Assembly (NCBI GenBank): GCA_016840025.1 | Contig: JAEOTF010000527.1 | Coordinates: 1 to 5,082 of the forward strand | Length of the DNA stretch: 5,082 bases | Direction of reading: 5' to 3' | From: Candidatus Hodarchaeota archaeon | GTDB taxonomy: Archaea > Asgardarchaeota > Heimdallarchaeia > Hodarchaeales > YT1-039 | In this document: in pieces, positions 1 to 4,427 of the stretch | Numbering within the stretch: position 1 is the stretch's first letter | How the letters are laid out: each line of letters opens with the position of its first letter | Program-made: the position numbers and the translations under genes | The notes under the pieces: model-generated | What the model saw: the letters and a program-made list of their open reading frames with translations, nothing else | Told to the model about the DNA's origin: nothing | Databases searched by the model: none

Positions 1-1
1 A

Positions 2-235
2 AATAATTGGATACCAGAAATGGATGGTAGTATTGGTGAGGTGTATGAAGTAATAAGTGGAATGGAAGATAAAATTAATGTTAATCGTAATAGTTACTTG
101 TTAAGCAATGGATTTCGTTATCCATTATGTAGTTTACGTAAAATATCTCAATATAAAGTACCTAAAGAAAAGTCTTATTGGAAAAGAAATAAGGATAAAT
201 TATTCATAACTTACAAGATTTACAAAGGTTTTTAA
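2..235 (+). CDS. C-terminal part of an unidentified protein (cut by window edge)
   Basis: The reading frame is open from the first complete codon to a TAA at 233-235, so 77 residues are visible. An ATG lies at position 20, but it has no Shine-Dalgarno sequence and the frame continues upstream with protein-like residues (NNWIPEMDG), so this is more likely the tail of a longer gene. The visible start has a Trp, then an Met-Asp pair, then Ile-Gly-Glu-Val. This resembles the W..xMD..iGk..xV pattern of small beta-barrel modules found in phage-type and HERC2/MIB-like proteins, an inference from pattern only. The last 30 residues are basic (many Lys, Arg and Tyr). The toxin-antitoxin pair starts 36 bases downstream and appears to have its own promoter. 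Function unknown. Confidence 0.55.
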   Translation, partial: NNWIPEMDGSIGEVYEVISGMEDKINVNRNSYLLSNGFRYPLCSLRKISQYKVPKEKSYWKRNKDKLFITYKIYKGF

Positions 236-240
236 TATTT

Positions 241-267
241 TTATTATACTGAATATACCCGGTATAC
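241..267 (+). promoter_or_regulatory. Promoter and probable autoregulatory operator of the toxin-antitoxin pair
   Basis: A TTATTATA box at 241-248 is centred about 27 bases before the antitoxin ATG at 272, the archaeal TATA position for a leaderless transcript. No Shine-Dalgarno sequence precedes that ATG, which fits. The word TATAC occurs three times, at 245-249, 254-258 and 263-267, separated by the 4-base spacers TGAA and CCGG, giving a 9-base period. The last two copies also overlap an inverted repeat, TATAC-CCG-GTATA (254-266). Antitoxins with a ribbon-helix-helix fold usually bind such short repeats as tandem dimers and repress their own promoter. Binding here is inferred. Confidence 0.5.
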
Positions 268-271
268 TTAG

Positions 272-550
272 ATGACTACGGTAAAATTCTCCCAAACGGA
301 TAAATTGAAGGAACTTCAATCACGGATCTATCTTCTCACCCAGCAAAGCCTGTCTCAACAAGAAATTCTTGAGTACGCAGTCCTATTCATGTCCGAAAAT
401 CTGAATCTCTTAATAGATCAGTTGCAAGCGGGTTCTAAGAAATTTTCAGACGAAGAAATTGCGAATCTTCGCACTAAAGCGACTTTTTGGGGAAAAACTA
501 CATCTAATGTTTCAAAAACAATAGATGAGACCCTCTATGGTGAGAAATGA
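272..550 (+). CDS. VapB-like antitoxin with ribbon-helix-helix-like N-terminus
   Basis: This 92-residue protein lies directly before a PIN-domain toxin, with its stop at 548-550 one base before the preferred toxin start. Residues 2-7 (TTVKFS) can form the DNA-contacting beta strand of a ribbon-helix-helix fold. Residues 9-24 (TDKLKELQSRIYLLTQ) and about 28-51 give two amphipathic helices joined by a short polar turn. Residues 55-92 are polar and end in TIDETLYGEK, similar to the D/E-x-LYG endings seen in archaeal VapB tails that wrap around the toxin. In this family the N-terminal domain represses the operon and the tail blocks the nuclease. The strand-helix-helix reading is by eye, and another small DNA-binding fold is possible. 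Its role as an antitoxin rests mainly on gene order. Confidence 0.7.
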   Translation: MTTVKFSQTDKLKELQSRIYLLTQQSLSQQEILEYAVLFMSENLNLLIDQLQAGSKKFSDEEIANLRTKATFWGKTTSNVSKTIDETLYGEK

Positions 551-551
551 A

Positions 552-968
552 GTGTCAACTCTAATTGATACTTGTTTTTTTGTTGCATTGGCAAATAAAG
601 ATGATGACAATCATTCTAGAGCTAGCGAATTGCTTGGAGATTTGCTTAAGGGAAATTATGGAACTAGGATTACTACGGATTATGTTCTAGACGAAGCCAT
701 CACAGTAGCATGGGTGAGAACCAAACGAAAATCCTTAGTGATACAAGTATATAATTATATTTTAGGTGAAGATGCTTTTGTTCTCCTTCAACCTTTTTCT
801 AAAGAGTTAATTCCAAAAGCATGGGAAGTATTCAACAGGTATGCAGACCATAAAAGACCCTTAAGTTTTACGGATTGTACACTTTTAGCCCATAGTAAAG
901 ATAAGGATATTTCCTATATTCTCAGCTTTGATGATGAATTCGATGGTCTAATTACAAGAATTTGCTAG
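552..968 (+). CDS. vapC: PIN-domain ribonuclease toxin, VapC type
   Basis: The product is a 138-residue PIN-domain protein, the usual size for VapC. VapC toxins are metal-dependent endoribonucleases that cut tRNA or rRNA and stop translation unless bound by the antitoxin. The acidic site can be placed: D6 in TLIDTCFFVAL, E48 in TTDYVLDEA, D108 in LSFTDCTLLA and D127 with D128 in ILSFDDEFD. The spacing and the hydrophobic strand before each match the family, so the site looks intact. I chose the GTG at 552 because GGTGAG at 539-544 is a good archaeal ribosome-binding site 7 bases upstream and because PIN proteins usually start just before the first Asp. ATG codons at 525 and 537 are in frame and would overlap the antitoxin. 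The pair is probably co-transcribed and translationally coupled. Confidence 0.87.
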   Translation: MSTLIDTCFFVALANKDDDNHSRASELLGDLLKGNYGTRITTDYVLDEAITVAWVRTKRKSLVIQVYNYILGEDAFVLLQPFSKELIPKAWEVFNRYADHKRPLSFTDCTLLAHSKDKDISYILSFDDEFDGLITRIC

Positions 969-969
969 C

Positions 970-1116
970 TTAGTTCCAAACTTAGTAGCAAAAGGAAAGT
1001 ACCACATCTTGACTTGCTTCAAAATTGGGTTACAAATTCATAAGGAGTTTTAAATTTCGTCTAGCAGCCTCAAATGATTTATCTATACGTATTGCAGCAC
1101 AATAATTAAGCCAAAT
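970..1116 (-). pseudogene. Decayed TPR-repeat fragment
   Basis: Read on the minus strand from 1116, one frame gives IWLNYCAAIRIDKSFEAA and then RRNLKLLMNL, a TAA at 1030-1032, then PNFEASQDVVLSF and a second TAA at 982-984. With the Trp set as position 4, the residues fall on the tetratricopeptide consensus: W4, Y7, C8 for the small residue, I11, A20, L24, L27 and P32. The first stop replaces position 31. Another in-frame stop (1117-1119) lies immediately upstream and no start codon with a ribosome site is present. I read it as the last repeat of a former TPR protein, broken by point mutations and truncated. It could be a chance frame in AT-rich DNA, but eight consensus positions in one 34-residue register argue against that. 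Confidence 0.45.
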
Positions 1117-1357
1117 TTATCCCTCACCTGAAGGAAAGGGACTTCTTTGGCAGATTTGGTTAAAATCTAAAAATACTATCTTTTTTGTCAATGTATACTA
1201 AGTTGAATCTAATCTATTTTAATGGTCGTTTCAAAATTTTCGCAATCTCCTTCTCTTTTAGTTAAAGAAAAATTTGAATAAAATGGATGAGTTTTAGTGC
1301 AAAAATAATTGAAAAAATGAAAAGAAAAAAGTAGATTAAAACGAAAATATGCTCTAA

Positions 1358-1376
1358 ATGAAGTATGACACTTCAT
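1358..1376 (-). terminator. Hairpin and T-rich tract after the zinc-ribbon gene
   Basis: ATGAAGT (1358-1364) and ACTTCAT (1370-1376) are perfect inverted repeats of 7 bases with a 5-base loop. The element starts 29 bases after the stop of the minus-strand gene at 1406-1561. Downstream on the same strand lie several T-runs (down to about 1297), which are the usual archaeal termination signal. The hairpin itself may instead be an operator or chance. Confidence 0.3.
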
Positions 1377-1405
1377 AAATCGCTCTAGTGCGCGTATTAC
1401 TTTGC

Positions 1406-1561
1406 TTAATACCTATCTCTACGTGGTTTTCTTTTTTGGTAGCAATCACGACAATAAACTGGTCTTTCTCCATCGGGTTTAAATGGCACTTCTGTTTCTT
1501 GATTGCAATCTGCACATATTACTTTATGCATTTCTCTTGGTCCACGATCACGATATCCCAT
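1406..1561 (-). CDS. Small CxxC-x17-CxxC zinc-ribbon protein
   Basis: The frame encodes 51 residues starting MGYRDRGPREMHKVICADC. Four cysteines, C16, C19, C37 and C40, are arranged as CxxC-x17-CxxC, and between them lies TEVPFKPDGERPVYCRDC. The VPF.P...RPVYCRDC signature is typical of a zinc-ribbon family seen as small single-domain proteins, and as a domain of larger ones, in archaea and uncultured bacteria. Such ribbons bind zinc and usually contact nucleic acid or protein, but no specific role is established that I can name. The tail (KRKPRRDRY) is basic, which suits nucleic-acid binding. AGGTGA at 1567-1572 sits 5 bases before the ATG, an archaeal ribosome-binding site. A TATA-like box lies about 60 bases upstream. 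The gene stands alone among non-coding DNA. The start is well supported; the function is open. Confidence 0.8.
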   Translation of the reverse strand: MGYRDRGPREMHKVICADCNQETEVPFKPDGERPVYCRDCYQKRKPRRDRY

Positions 1562-1615
1562 AATATTCACCTTTCTAGAAGTTCTAACTTCTCCCTCCCT
1601 TGCCTTTTGTTGCCC

Positions 1616-1624
1616 TTTTTAAAA
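1616..1624 (-). promoter_or_regulatory. Probable TATA box of the zinc-ribbon gene
   Basis: On the minus strand TTTTAAAAA lies here, matching the archaeal TTTAWA box. It predicts a transcript start near 1594 and a leader of about 33 bases, enough to include the AGGTGA ribosome site. Position and sequence are the only evidence. Confidence 0.35.
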
Positions 1625-1744
1625 CATTCTACATAAATCTTCATCAATTGTCCTAATTCAGTCATTTTATTTTATGAATTAAATTAACTATCAAGTGAAT
1701 AAGGAAGACAGAATATAAATTGTTAAAATACCTTCATTTTAGGA

Positions 1745-1879
1745 ATGATCTTGAATTTGCTTACTAATCAATTAGCAAGCTATATTGAGAACGATCTTAT
1801 TGAGGGATCAGAATTAATAAACTTGAAAAGTGGGACTCGACGAAATTCCTTTTTTATTTTCAATCTATTCAATAATTAG
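1745..1879 (+). CDS. Candidate 44-residue small protein, unrecognised
   Basis: An ATG at 1745 opens a frame of 44 codons ending in TAG at 1877-1879. Its middle, SYIENDLIEGSELINLKSG, then TRRNSFF, has an ordinary protein-like composition in a region otherwise full of stops. TATAAAT at 1714-1720 lies about 28 bases upstream, which would suit a leaderless archaeal transcript, and no clear Shine-Dalgarno sequence is present. It could also be a fragment of a lost larger gene or a chance frame. I do not recognise the sequence. A near-perfect palindrome (1759-1780) lies inside its 5' part. Confidence 0.3.
   Translation: MILNLLTNQLASYIENDLIEGSELINLKSGTRRNSFFIFNLFNN
1759..1780. repeat. Near-perfect 22-base palindrome
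   Basis: The left arm GCTTACTAAT (1759-1768) and the right arm ATTAGCAAGC (1771-1780) are reverse complements at 9 of 10 positions, around a central CA. The arms have GC at their outer ends, so they are not just AT-rich background. It could be an operator or an RNA hairpin. Confidence 0.4.
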
Positions 1880-2118
1880 GTTCATAGATTCTGAAAGACG
1901 ATAATTGGAAGGATATTTTATTGTCATTGCAAAACTTTCACACATAAAGTATGAATTTCGATTGTAATAGATAACTTAAAAGAAGAGAATTCTGAGAGTC
2001 AATAAGAAATTTCATTGTAATTCTTTACTGAAACGGTCAATTGTGGTGTGCGAATGCGAATAAGTTGCAAATCAACTGCACATAAATTATAAATATGCAG
2101 ATAACATACAAATAGAGT

Positions 2119-2142
2119 GTTACAGGATCAAAAATCCGTAAC
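2119..2142 (-). terminator. Hairpin after the secreted-protein gene
   Basis: GTTAC-A-GGAT (2119-2128) pairs with ATCCGTAAC (2134-2142) as a 9-base stem with one bulged base and a 5-base loop. It starts 8 bases after the TAA of the minus-strand gene at 2151-3026. On that strand a TTTTT run begins in the stem and fills most of the loop. The position fits transcript termination or 3'-end protection. Confidence 0.4.
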
Positions 2143-2150
2143 TGAACTGA

Positions 2151-3026
2151 TTAGCACAAGTTTTTTCTTTTTTTTCTATAAAAAACTGCAGAGATGACAA
2201 TTAAACTTAACATGGTAGTAATTATTTTGTTTCCAAATTCACTCACACCTTCTGTCACAGTAATATATACGGTATCAGTTACCTCTAAAGCATAATCATC
2301 CTTAAATTTAATTGTGAAGTTATAAGTTCCAGGGTCTAAGCCATCGATATTTTGTGAGACATTGGTATAAGAATACCAATAGTCAGATGATATTTCGGTA
2401 CCGTTTCGATAGATATAGTAAACATCTGGATTATCATCACTAGCTTTCCAATATAACCAATGATCAGTAGTACCCTCTTGATAAGTTGTGATTGATGGTG
2501 AGCTAATAATCGTTGGCGCATAATACGTCCTGTAAGCGGTAACAGTCAGAATTATATCTCCATCAGCTCCATAATATCTAGTAGTTTTGTTCTCAAAAAT
2601 TATAGTATTTGTTAAATAAACTATCATTTCATCTGAAAGTGGGAAATCATCATCCCAGACTTCAATAGAAAGACTGAAGCTGGATGAAGAGGGATAATCA
2701 TAGACAATTTCGTTAATATCTTCATATTCGCCGTCAGAAATGGAATAAGTCCCAGAAGTAGGTATTCTTGTAGATGAAATATATATATGGTCGTATAATA
2801 TGTAAATTTCTCCTGAACCGAAAGGATCCGAATCGTCTTTTATATAAATTCTGTCTAAAGAAACAATTAGCTGATCCGATGGTTCAGTAGTGATTTTATG
2901 AGGGGAATATAGAGAATTATTGTAGGCATGAATTATTGGTGGAATGCTTAGATCACCTGCTCCCCAATTTATAGTTGGAGGAAAGCATATTAGTGAAAAG
3001 AGACAAAAATATTTTAGAAATTTCAA
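2151..3026 (-). CDS. Secreted, membrane-anchored two-domain beta-sandwich surface protein
   Basis: The 291-residue product starts with a signal peptide (about 1-23: basic MKFLK, then a hydrophobic core to FPPTINWGAG). A first beta-rich region (about 52-168) carries acidic stretches such as KDDSDPFGSGEIY and EVWDDDF, which look like calcium-binding loops. A second region (about 171-258) reads like an Ig/cadherin-type repeat: APTIISSPS, TDHWLYWKASDDNPDVYYIY, NIDGLDPGTYNFTIKFKDD, DTVYITV. A membrane helix (about 268-283) and a basic tail (RKKRKN) anchor it with the domains outside the cell. Several N-glycosylation sequons (NKT, NGT, NVS, NFT) fit an archaeal surface protein. It starts with TTG at 3024-3026, supported by AGGAG 8 bases upstream; no ATG gives a signal peptide. 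Proteins of this layout are common in Asgard archaea. Role unknown; adhesion or cell-surface binding is a guess. Confidence 0.8.
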   Translation of the reverse strand: MKFLKYFCLFSLICFPPTINWGAGDLSIPPIIHAYNNSLYSPHKITTEPSDQLIVSLDRIYIKDDSDPFGSGEIYILYDHIYISSTRIPTSGTYSISDGEYEDINEIVYDYPSSSSFSLSIEVWDDDFPLSDEMIVYLTNTIIFENKTTRYYGADGDIILTVTAYRTYYAPTIISSPSITTYQEGTTDHWLYWKASDDNPDVYYIYRNGTEISSDYWYSYTNVSQNIDGLDPGTYNFTIKFKDDYALEVTDTVYITVTEGVSEFGNKIITTMLSLIVISAVFYRKKRKNLC

Positions 3027-3072
3027 GTTACCAGCTCCTACATATTAATGTAAATGGTTAATTTTTGTTATA

Positions 3073-3082
3073 CTTTTTAAAG
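3073..3082. promoter_or_regulatory. Shared, near-symmetrical TATA box for divergent genes
   Basis: CTTTTTAAAG is nearly its own reverse complement (CTTTAAAAAG) and matches the archaeal TTTAAA box on both strands. It lies about 51 bases before the TTG start of the minus-strand secreted protein and about 54 bases before the plus-strand ATG at 3132. Starts about 26 bases away on each side would leave leaders of roughly 25 bases, each containing its Shine-Dalgarno site. Confidence 0.4.
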
Positions 3083-3131
3083 AAATCATACAATTGATTT
3101 CGGTCAACAATAATAATTTTGAGGTGTTTCA

Positions 3132-3218
3132 ATGAAATTAATAAGAAATTTTACTATTTTGAGTATACTACTGTTTTTAATTCTTAATACTACTACAATA
3201 ACTACTACAATATCTTAA
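3132..3218 (+). CDS. 28-residue signal-peptide-like micro-ORF, probably a truncated gene
   Basis: GAGGTG at 3121-3126 is a strong archaeal ribosome site 5 bases before this ATG, so translation is likely. The product begins MKLIRNF, continues with a hydrophobic run (TILSILLFLILN) and ends in a Thr-rich tail (TTTITTTIS). This is the layout of a signal peptide leading into a Thr-rich linker, as at the start of a secreted protein. It stops with TAA at 3216-3218, exactly where a tandem repeat begins its second copy. The repeat unit is 31 bases, not a multiple of three, so the duplication itself puts the stop in frame. Removing one copy would extend the frame by only about 22 codons, so no full protein is recovered. 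It is either a real small membrane peptide, a leader for the gene at 3260, or a relic. Confidence 0.4.
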   Translation: MKLIRNFTILSILLFLILNTTTITTTIS

Positions 3219-3243
3219 TACTATTACAATAACAATAATACTG
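3182..3243 (+). repeat. Imperfect tandem duplication, 31-base unit
   Basis: Unit one spans 3182-3212 and unit two 3213-3243. The first 21 bases of each, TCTTAATACTA then C or T, then TACAATAAC, differ at one position. The last ten bases have diverged, with most changes between A, C and T in an ACT/AAT-rich tract. A slippage event in a low-complexity region is the likely cause. Confidence 0.6.
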
Positions 3244-3259
3244 TTAGGAAGTGAACTCC

Positions 3260-3859
3260 ATGGTAGAGGTTTTTGGTATTGAAATTGGCATACTAGGCTT
3301 AATTCCTGCGATTTTTGGTGCATTATTATCGCTTTATAATTGGTATAAGATGAATAAGCCCGCAGATATTTACCCTAGCAAAATAGTTAATTTTGGGTTT
3401 ATTGCCTCGCAATACGAAGAAGCAATGTTGTTTTGTTTTCCATTGATCTTTAGTAATGAAGGGGCCAATAAAGGATTGATAACAGAGATCAAGATCGGTT
3501 TTAAAAAGGACGGAGAAACCAAGTATGTGGACTTTGACGGAAAAGCTCGACTAAAAGAACTGGACTCAACAATAGCGCCCTTGATTGATTGGAAAAAATT
3601 TCAACAGGAAGGATATGTCATTTTACAGCCAAATTATCCGATTGTTGTTGAAGCGGGAGCGTCAACGGACGTGACGTTAATGGCTACCGTTGATTTCGAA
3701 GATAAGATTGTACCTGTCAACGAAGAAGTCGAATGTGTTATTGAAGTTGAGTTTGGGAATCAAAAAAGAAACAGAATAAATTTTCCCTTTTTCTTGTCGG
3801 AAGAAACTGTCGATATAGATGATAGACTAGTTTGGTTGAAACCAACTTCAAACAAATGA
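3260..3859 (+). CDS. N-terminally membrane-anchored protein of unknown function
   Basis: The product has 199 residues. Residues 9-28 (about IGILGLIPAIFGALLSLYNW) form one membrane helix, followed by a basic step (YKMNKP). The rest is soluble and beta-rich: FPLIFSNEGANKGLITEIKI (60-79) resembles the strand-turn-strand of proteins with an Ig-like sandwich and a LxFSNxGxxxGxIT pattern. A second strand set follows at TDVTLMATVDF (136-146) and VECVIEVEFGN (157-167). I cannot name a family with certainty. The ATG at 3260 is preferred over an in-frame GTG at 3251 because AGGAAGTGA (3246-3254), one base from the full archaeal ribosome-binding sequence, ends 5 bases before it and swallows the GTG. The gene uses more G and C than its surroundings in its middle part. 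The preceding micro-ORF ends 41 bases upstream, so the two may share a transcript. Confidence 0.75.
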   Translation: MVEVFGIEIGILGLIPAIFGALLSLYNWYKMNKPADIYPSKIVNFGFIASQYEEAMLFCFPLIFSNEGANKGLITEIKIGFKKDGETKYVDFDGKARLKELDSTIAPLIDWKKFQQEGYVILQPNYPIVVEAGASTDVTLMATVDFEDKIVPVNEEVECVIEVEFGNQKRNRINFPFFLSEETVDIDDRLVWLKPTSNK

Positions 3860-3894
3860 GAAGCGTTAGGTTATCAATAACTCTGTATTTTTCG

Positions 3895-3914
3895 CTTTTT
3901 TGGCTCCCAAAAAG
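3895..3914. terminator. Bidirectional terminator hairpin between convergent genes
   Basis: TTTTTGG (3897-3903) and CCAAAAA (3907-3913) are perfect inverted repeats around a CTC loop, with an outer C-G pair if one T is bulged. Both arms give a T-run on one strand, so it can act for the plus gene ending at 3859 and the minus gene ending at 3960. A further T5 run lies at 3888-3892 on the plus strand. Confidence 0.55.
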
Positions 3915-3960
3915 ATCACTAAATAAAAAGTCTTTATGTTGTAGGCGATTATCTAGTGAT
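3915..3960. repeat. Inverted repeat abutting the terminator
   Basis: ATCACTA (3915-3921) pairs with TAGTGAT (3954-3960). After one mismatch, ATA (3923-3925) pairs with TAT (3950-3952), giving 10 of 11 matches and a 24-base loop. The right arm includes the first base of the acetyltransferase stop codon. It may help end that minus-strand transcript. Confidence 0.4.
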
Positions 3961-4427
3961 TAAATTGCAGGTATATGTAGTTTAGGTGATCTATTAACAG
4001 ACGGTATAGGTAAATAATCTTTAACTTCAAATCCGAATCGTTGATACCATTGAGTTAACCAAACCATATCTATAGTTTGATCTAATCCTAAATGGGGGTA
4101 GATATTGCATCTCAATGTTAAGTTATATTCATCTGCAAAGCGAATAAGTTCTTCTAACATTATGGTCCCTTTTCCTTGATTACGAACTAATTCATGTATG
4201 ACGACATATACAAGCCAATAACATCTAGAATTTATCATTTTCAAACGTATTATGCCTGTACAGTCTTCTAAATTTGGGTGAACTACGTCTGAATTTGAGA
4301 CACAACTATTAATAAAAATAAAATCATCTTCTGACTCCATATTGATTTTAAAATATTCTCTACGTAAGTTTTTTGCCATTTTATCTCGAAACATTACATT
4401 AGTCATTTGTGGTGATCTTAAAGGCAT
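3960..4427 (-). CDS. GNAT-family N-acetyltransferase
   Basis: The 155-residue product fits the GCN5-related acetyltransferase fold, which moves an acetyl group from acetyl-CoA to an amine. Motif A is the clearest part: a strand YWLVYVVIHE (70-79) followed by R82-N-Q-G85-K-G87, the R/Q-x-x-G-x-G/A loop that holds the pyrophosphate of CoA, and then a helix (TIMLEELIRFADEYN). A later strand (LTLRCNIYP) and WLTQWYQRFGFEV (123-135) match motif B with the usual Y..-GF ending. Residues 1-45 are the variable substrate side. The substrate cannot be told from sequence. The ATG at 4425-4427 has only a weak GTGA upstream, and a later Met at residue 8 or 11 is possible. The gene converges on the preceding membrane-anchored gene and appears to be transcribed alone. 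Confidence 0.8.
   Translation of the reverse strand: MPLRSPQMTNVMFRDKMAKNLRREYFKINMESEDDFIFINSCVSNSDVVHPNLEDCTGIIRLKMINSRCYWLVYVVIHELVRNQGKGTIMLEELIRFADEYNLTLRCNIYPHLGLDQTIDMVWLTQWYQRFGFEVKDYLPIPSVNRSPKLHIPAI

Larger units (their letters stand above)
969..1405. other. 437-base stretch without an intact gene
   Basis: The left third carries a probable TPR remnant on the minus strand, listed separately. The rest (1120-1350) has stops in every frame and is very A-rich on the plus strand. Read on the minus strand, 1297-1350 is a series of T-runs that could end transcription from the zinc-ribbon gene. A perfect 7-base inverted repeat lies at 1358-1376, also listed separately. A T6 run on the plus strand near 1181-1186 could end the toxin transcript, but no stem precedes it. 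Confidence 0.6.
1562..2150. other. 589-base intergenic stretch
   Basis: Apart from the zinc-ribbon promoter (1616-1624), the small candidate ORF at 1745-1879, the palindrome at 1759-1780 and the hairpin at 2119-2142, I see no gene, tRNA or clear RNA element here. The sequence from 1880 to 2118 is AT-rich with stops in every frame. A weak direct similarity (AATTTC followed by ATTGTAAT) occurs near 1953-1967 and 2007-2021, short enough to be chance. Confidence 0.5.

Noticed and set aside
20..235. ATG at 20 as a true gene start
   Set aside because: No ribosome site, and the frame continues open to the window edge with a Trp that fits the domain pattern, so an upstream start is more likely.
1214..1261. 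Minus-strand run LKEKEIAKILKRPLK resembling a helix-turn-helix fragment
   Set aside because: Only 15 codons between stops in A-rich DNA; too short to tell from chance.
1388..1636. Plus-strand frame of 82 codons rich in Phe, Trp and Ser
   Set aside because: It is the antisense of the zinc-ribbon gene (1406-1561), which has the cysteine motif, ribosome site and promoter; the plus frame has no ribosome site.
1680..2118. tRNA, C/D-box RNA or CRISPR repeats in the long intergenic region
   Set aside because: No cloverleaf, no paired C and D boxes at suitable spacing and no regularly spaced repeats were found by eye.
2336..2521. Minus-strand frame of 61 codons
   Set aside because: It lies inside the secreted-protein gene in another frame and has no domain or ribosome site.
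3251..3259. GTG at 3251 as start of the membrane-anchored protein
   Set aside because: The GTG is part of the AGGAAGTGA ribosome site that serves the ATG at 3260.
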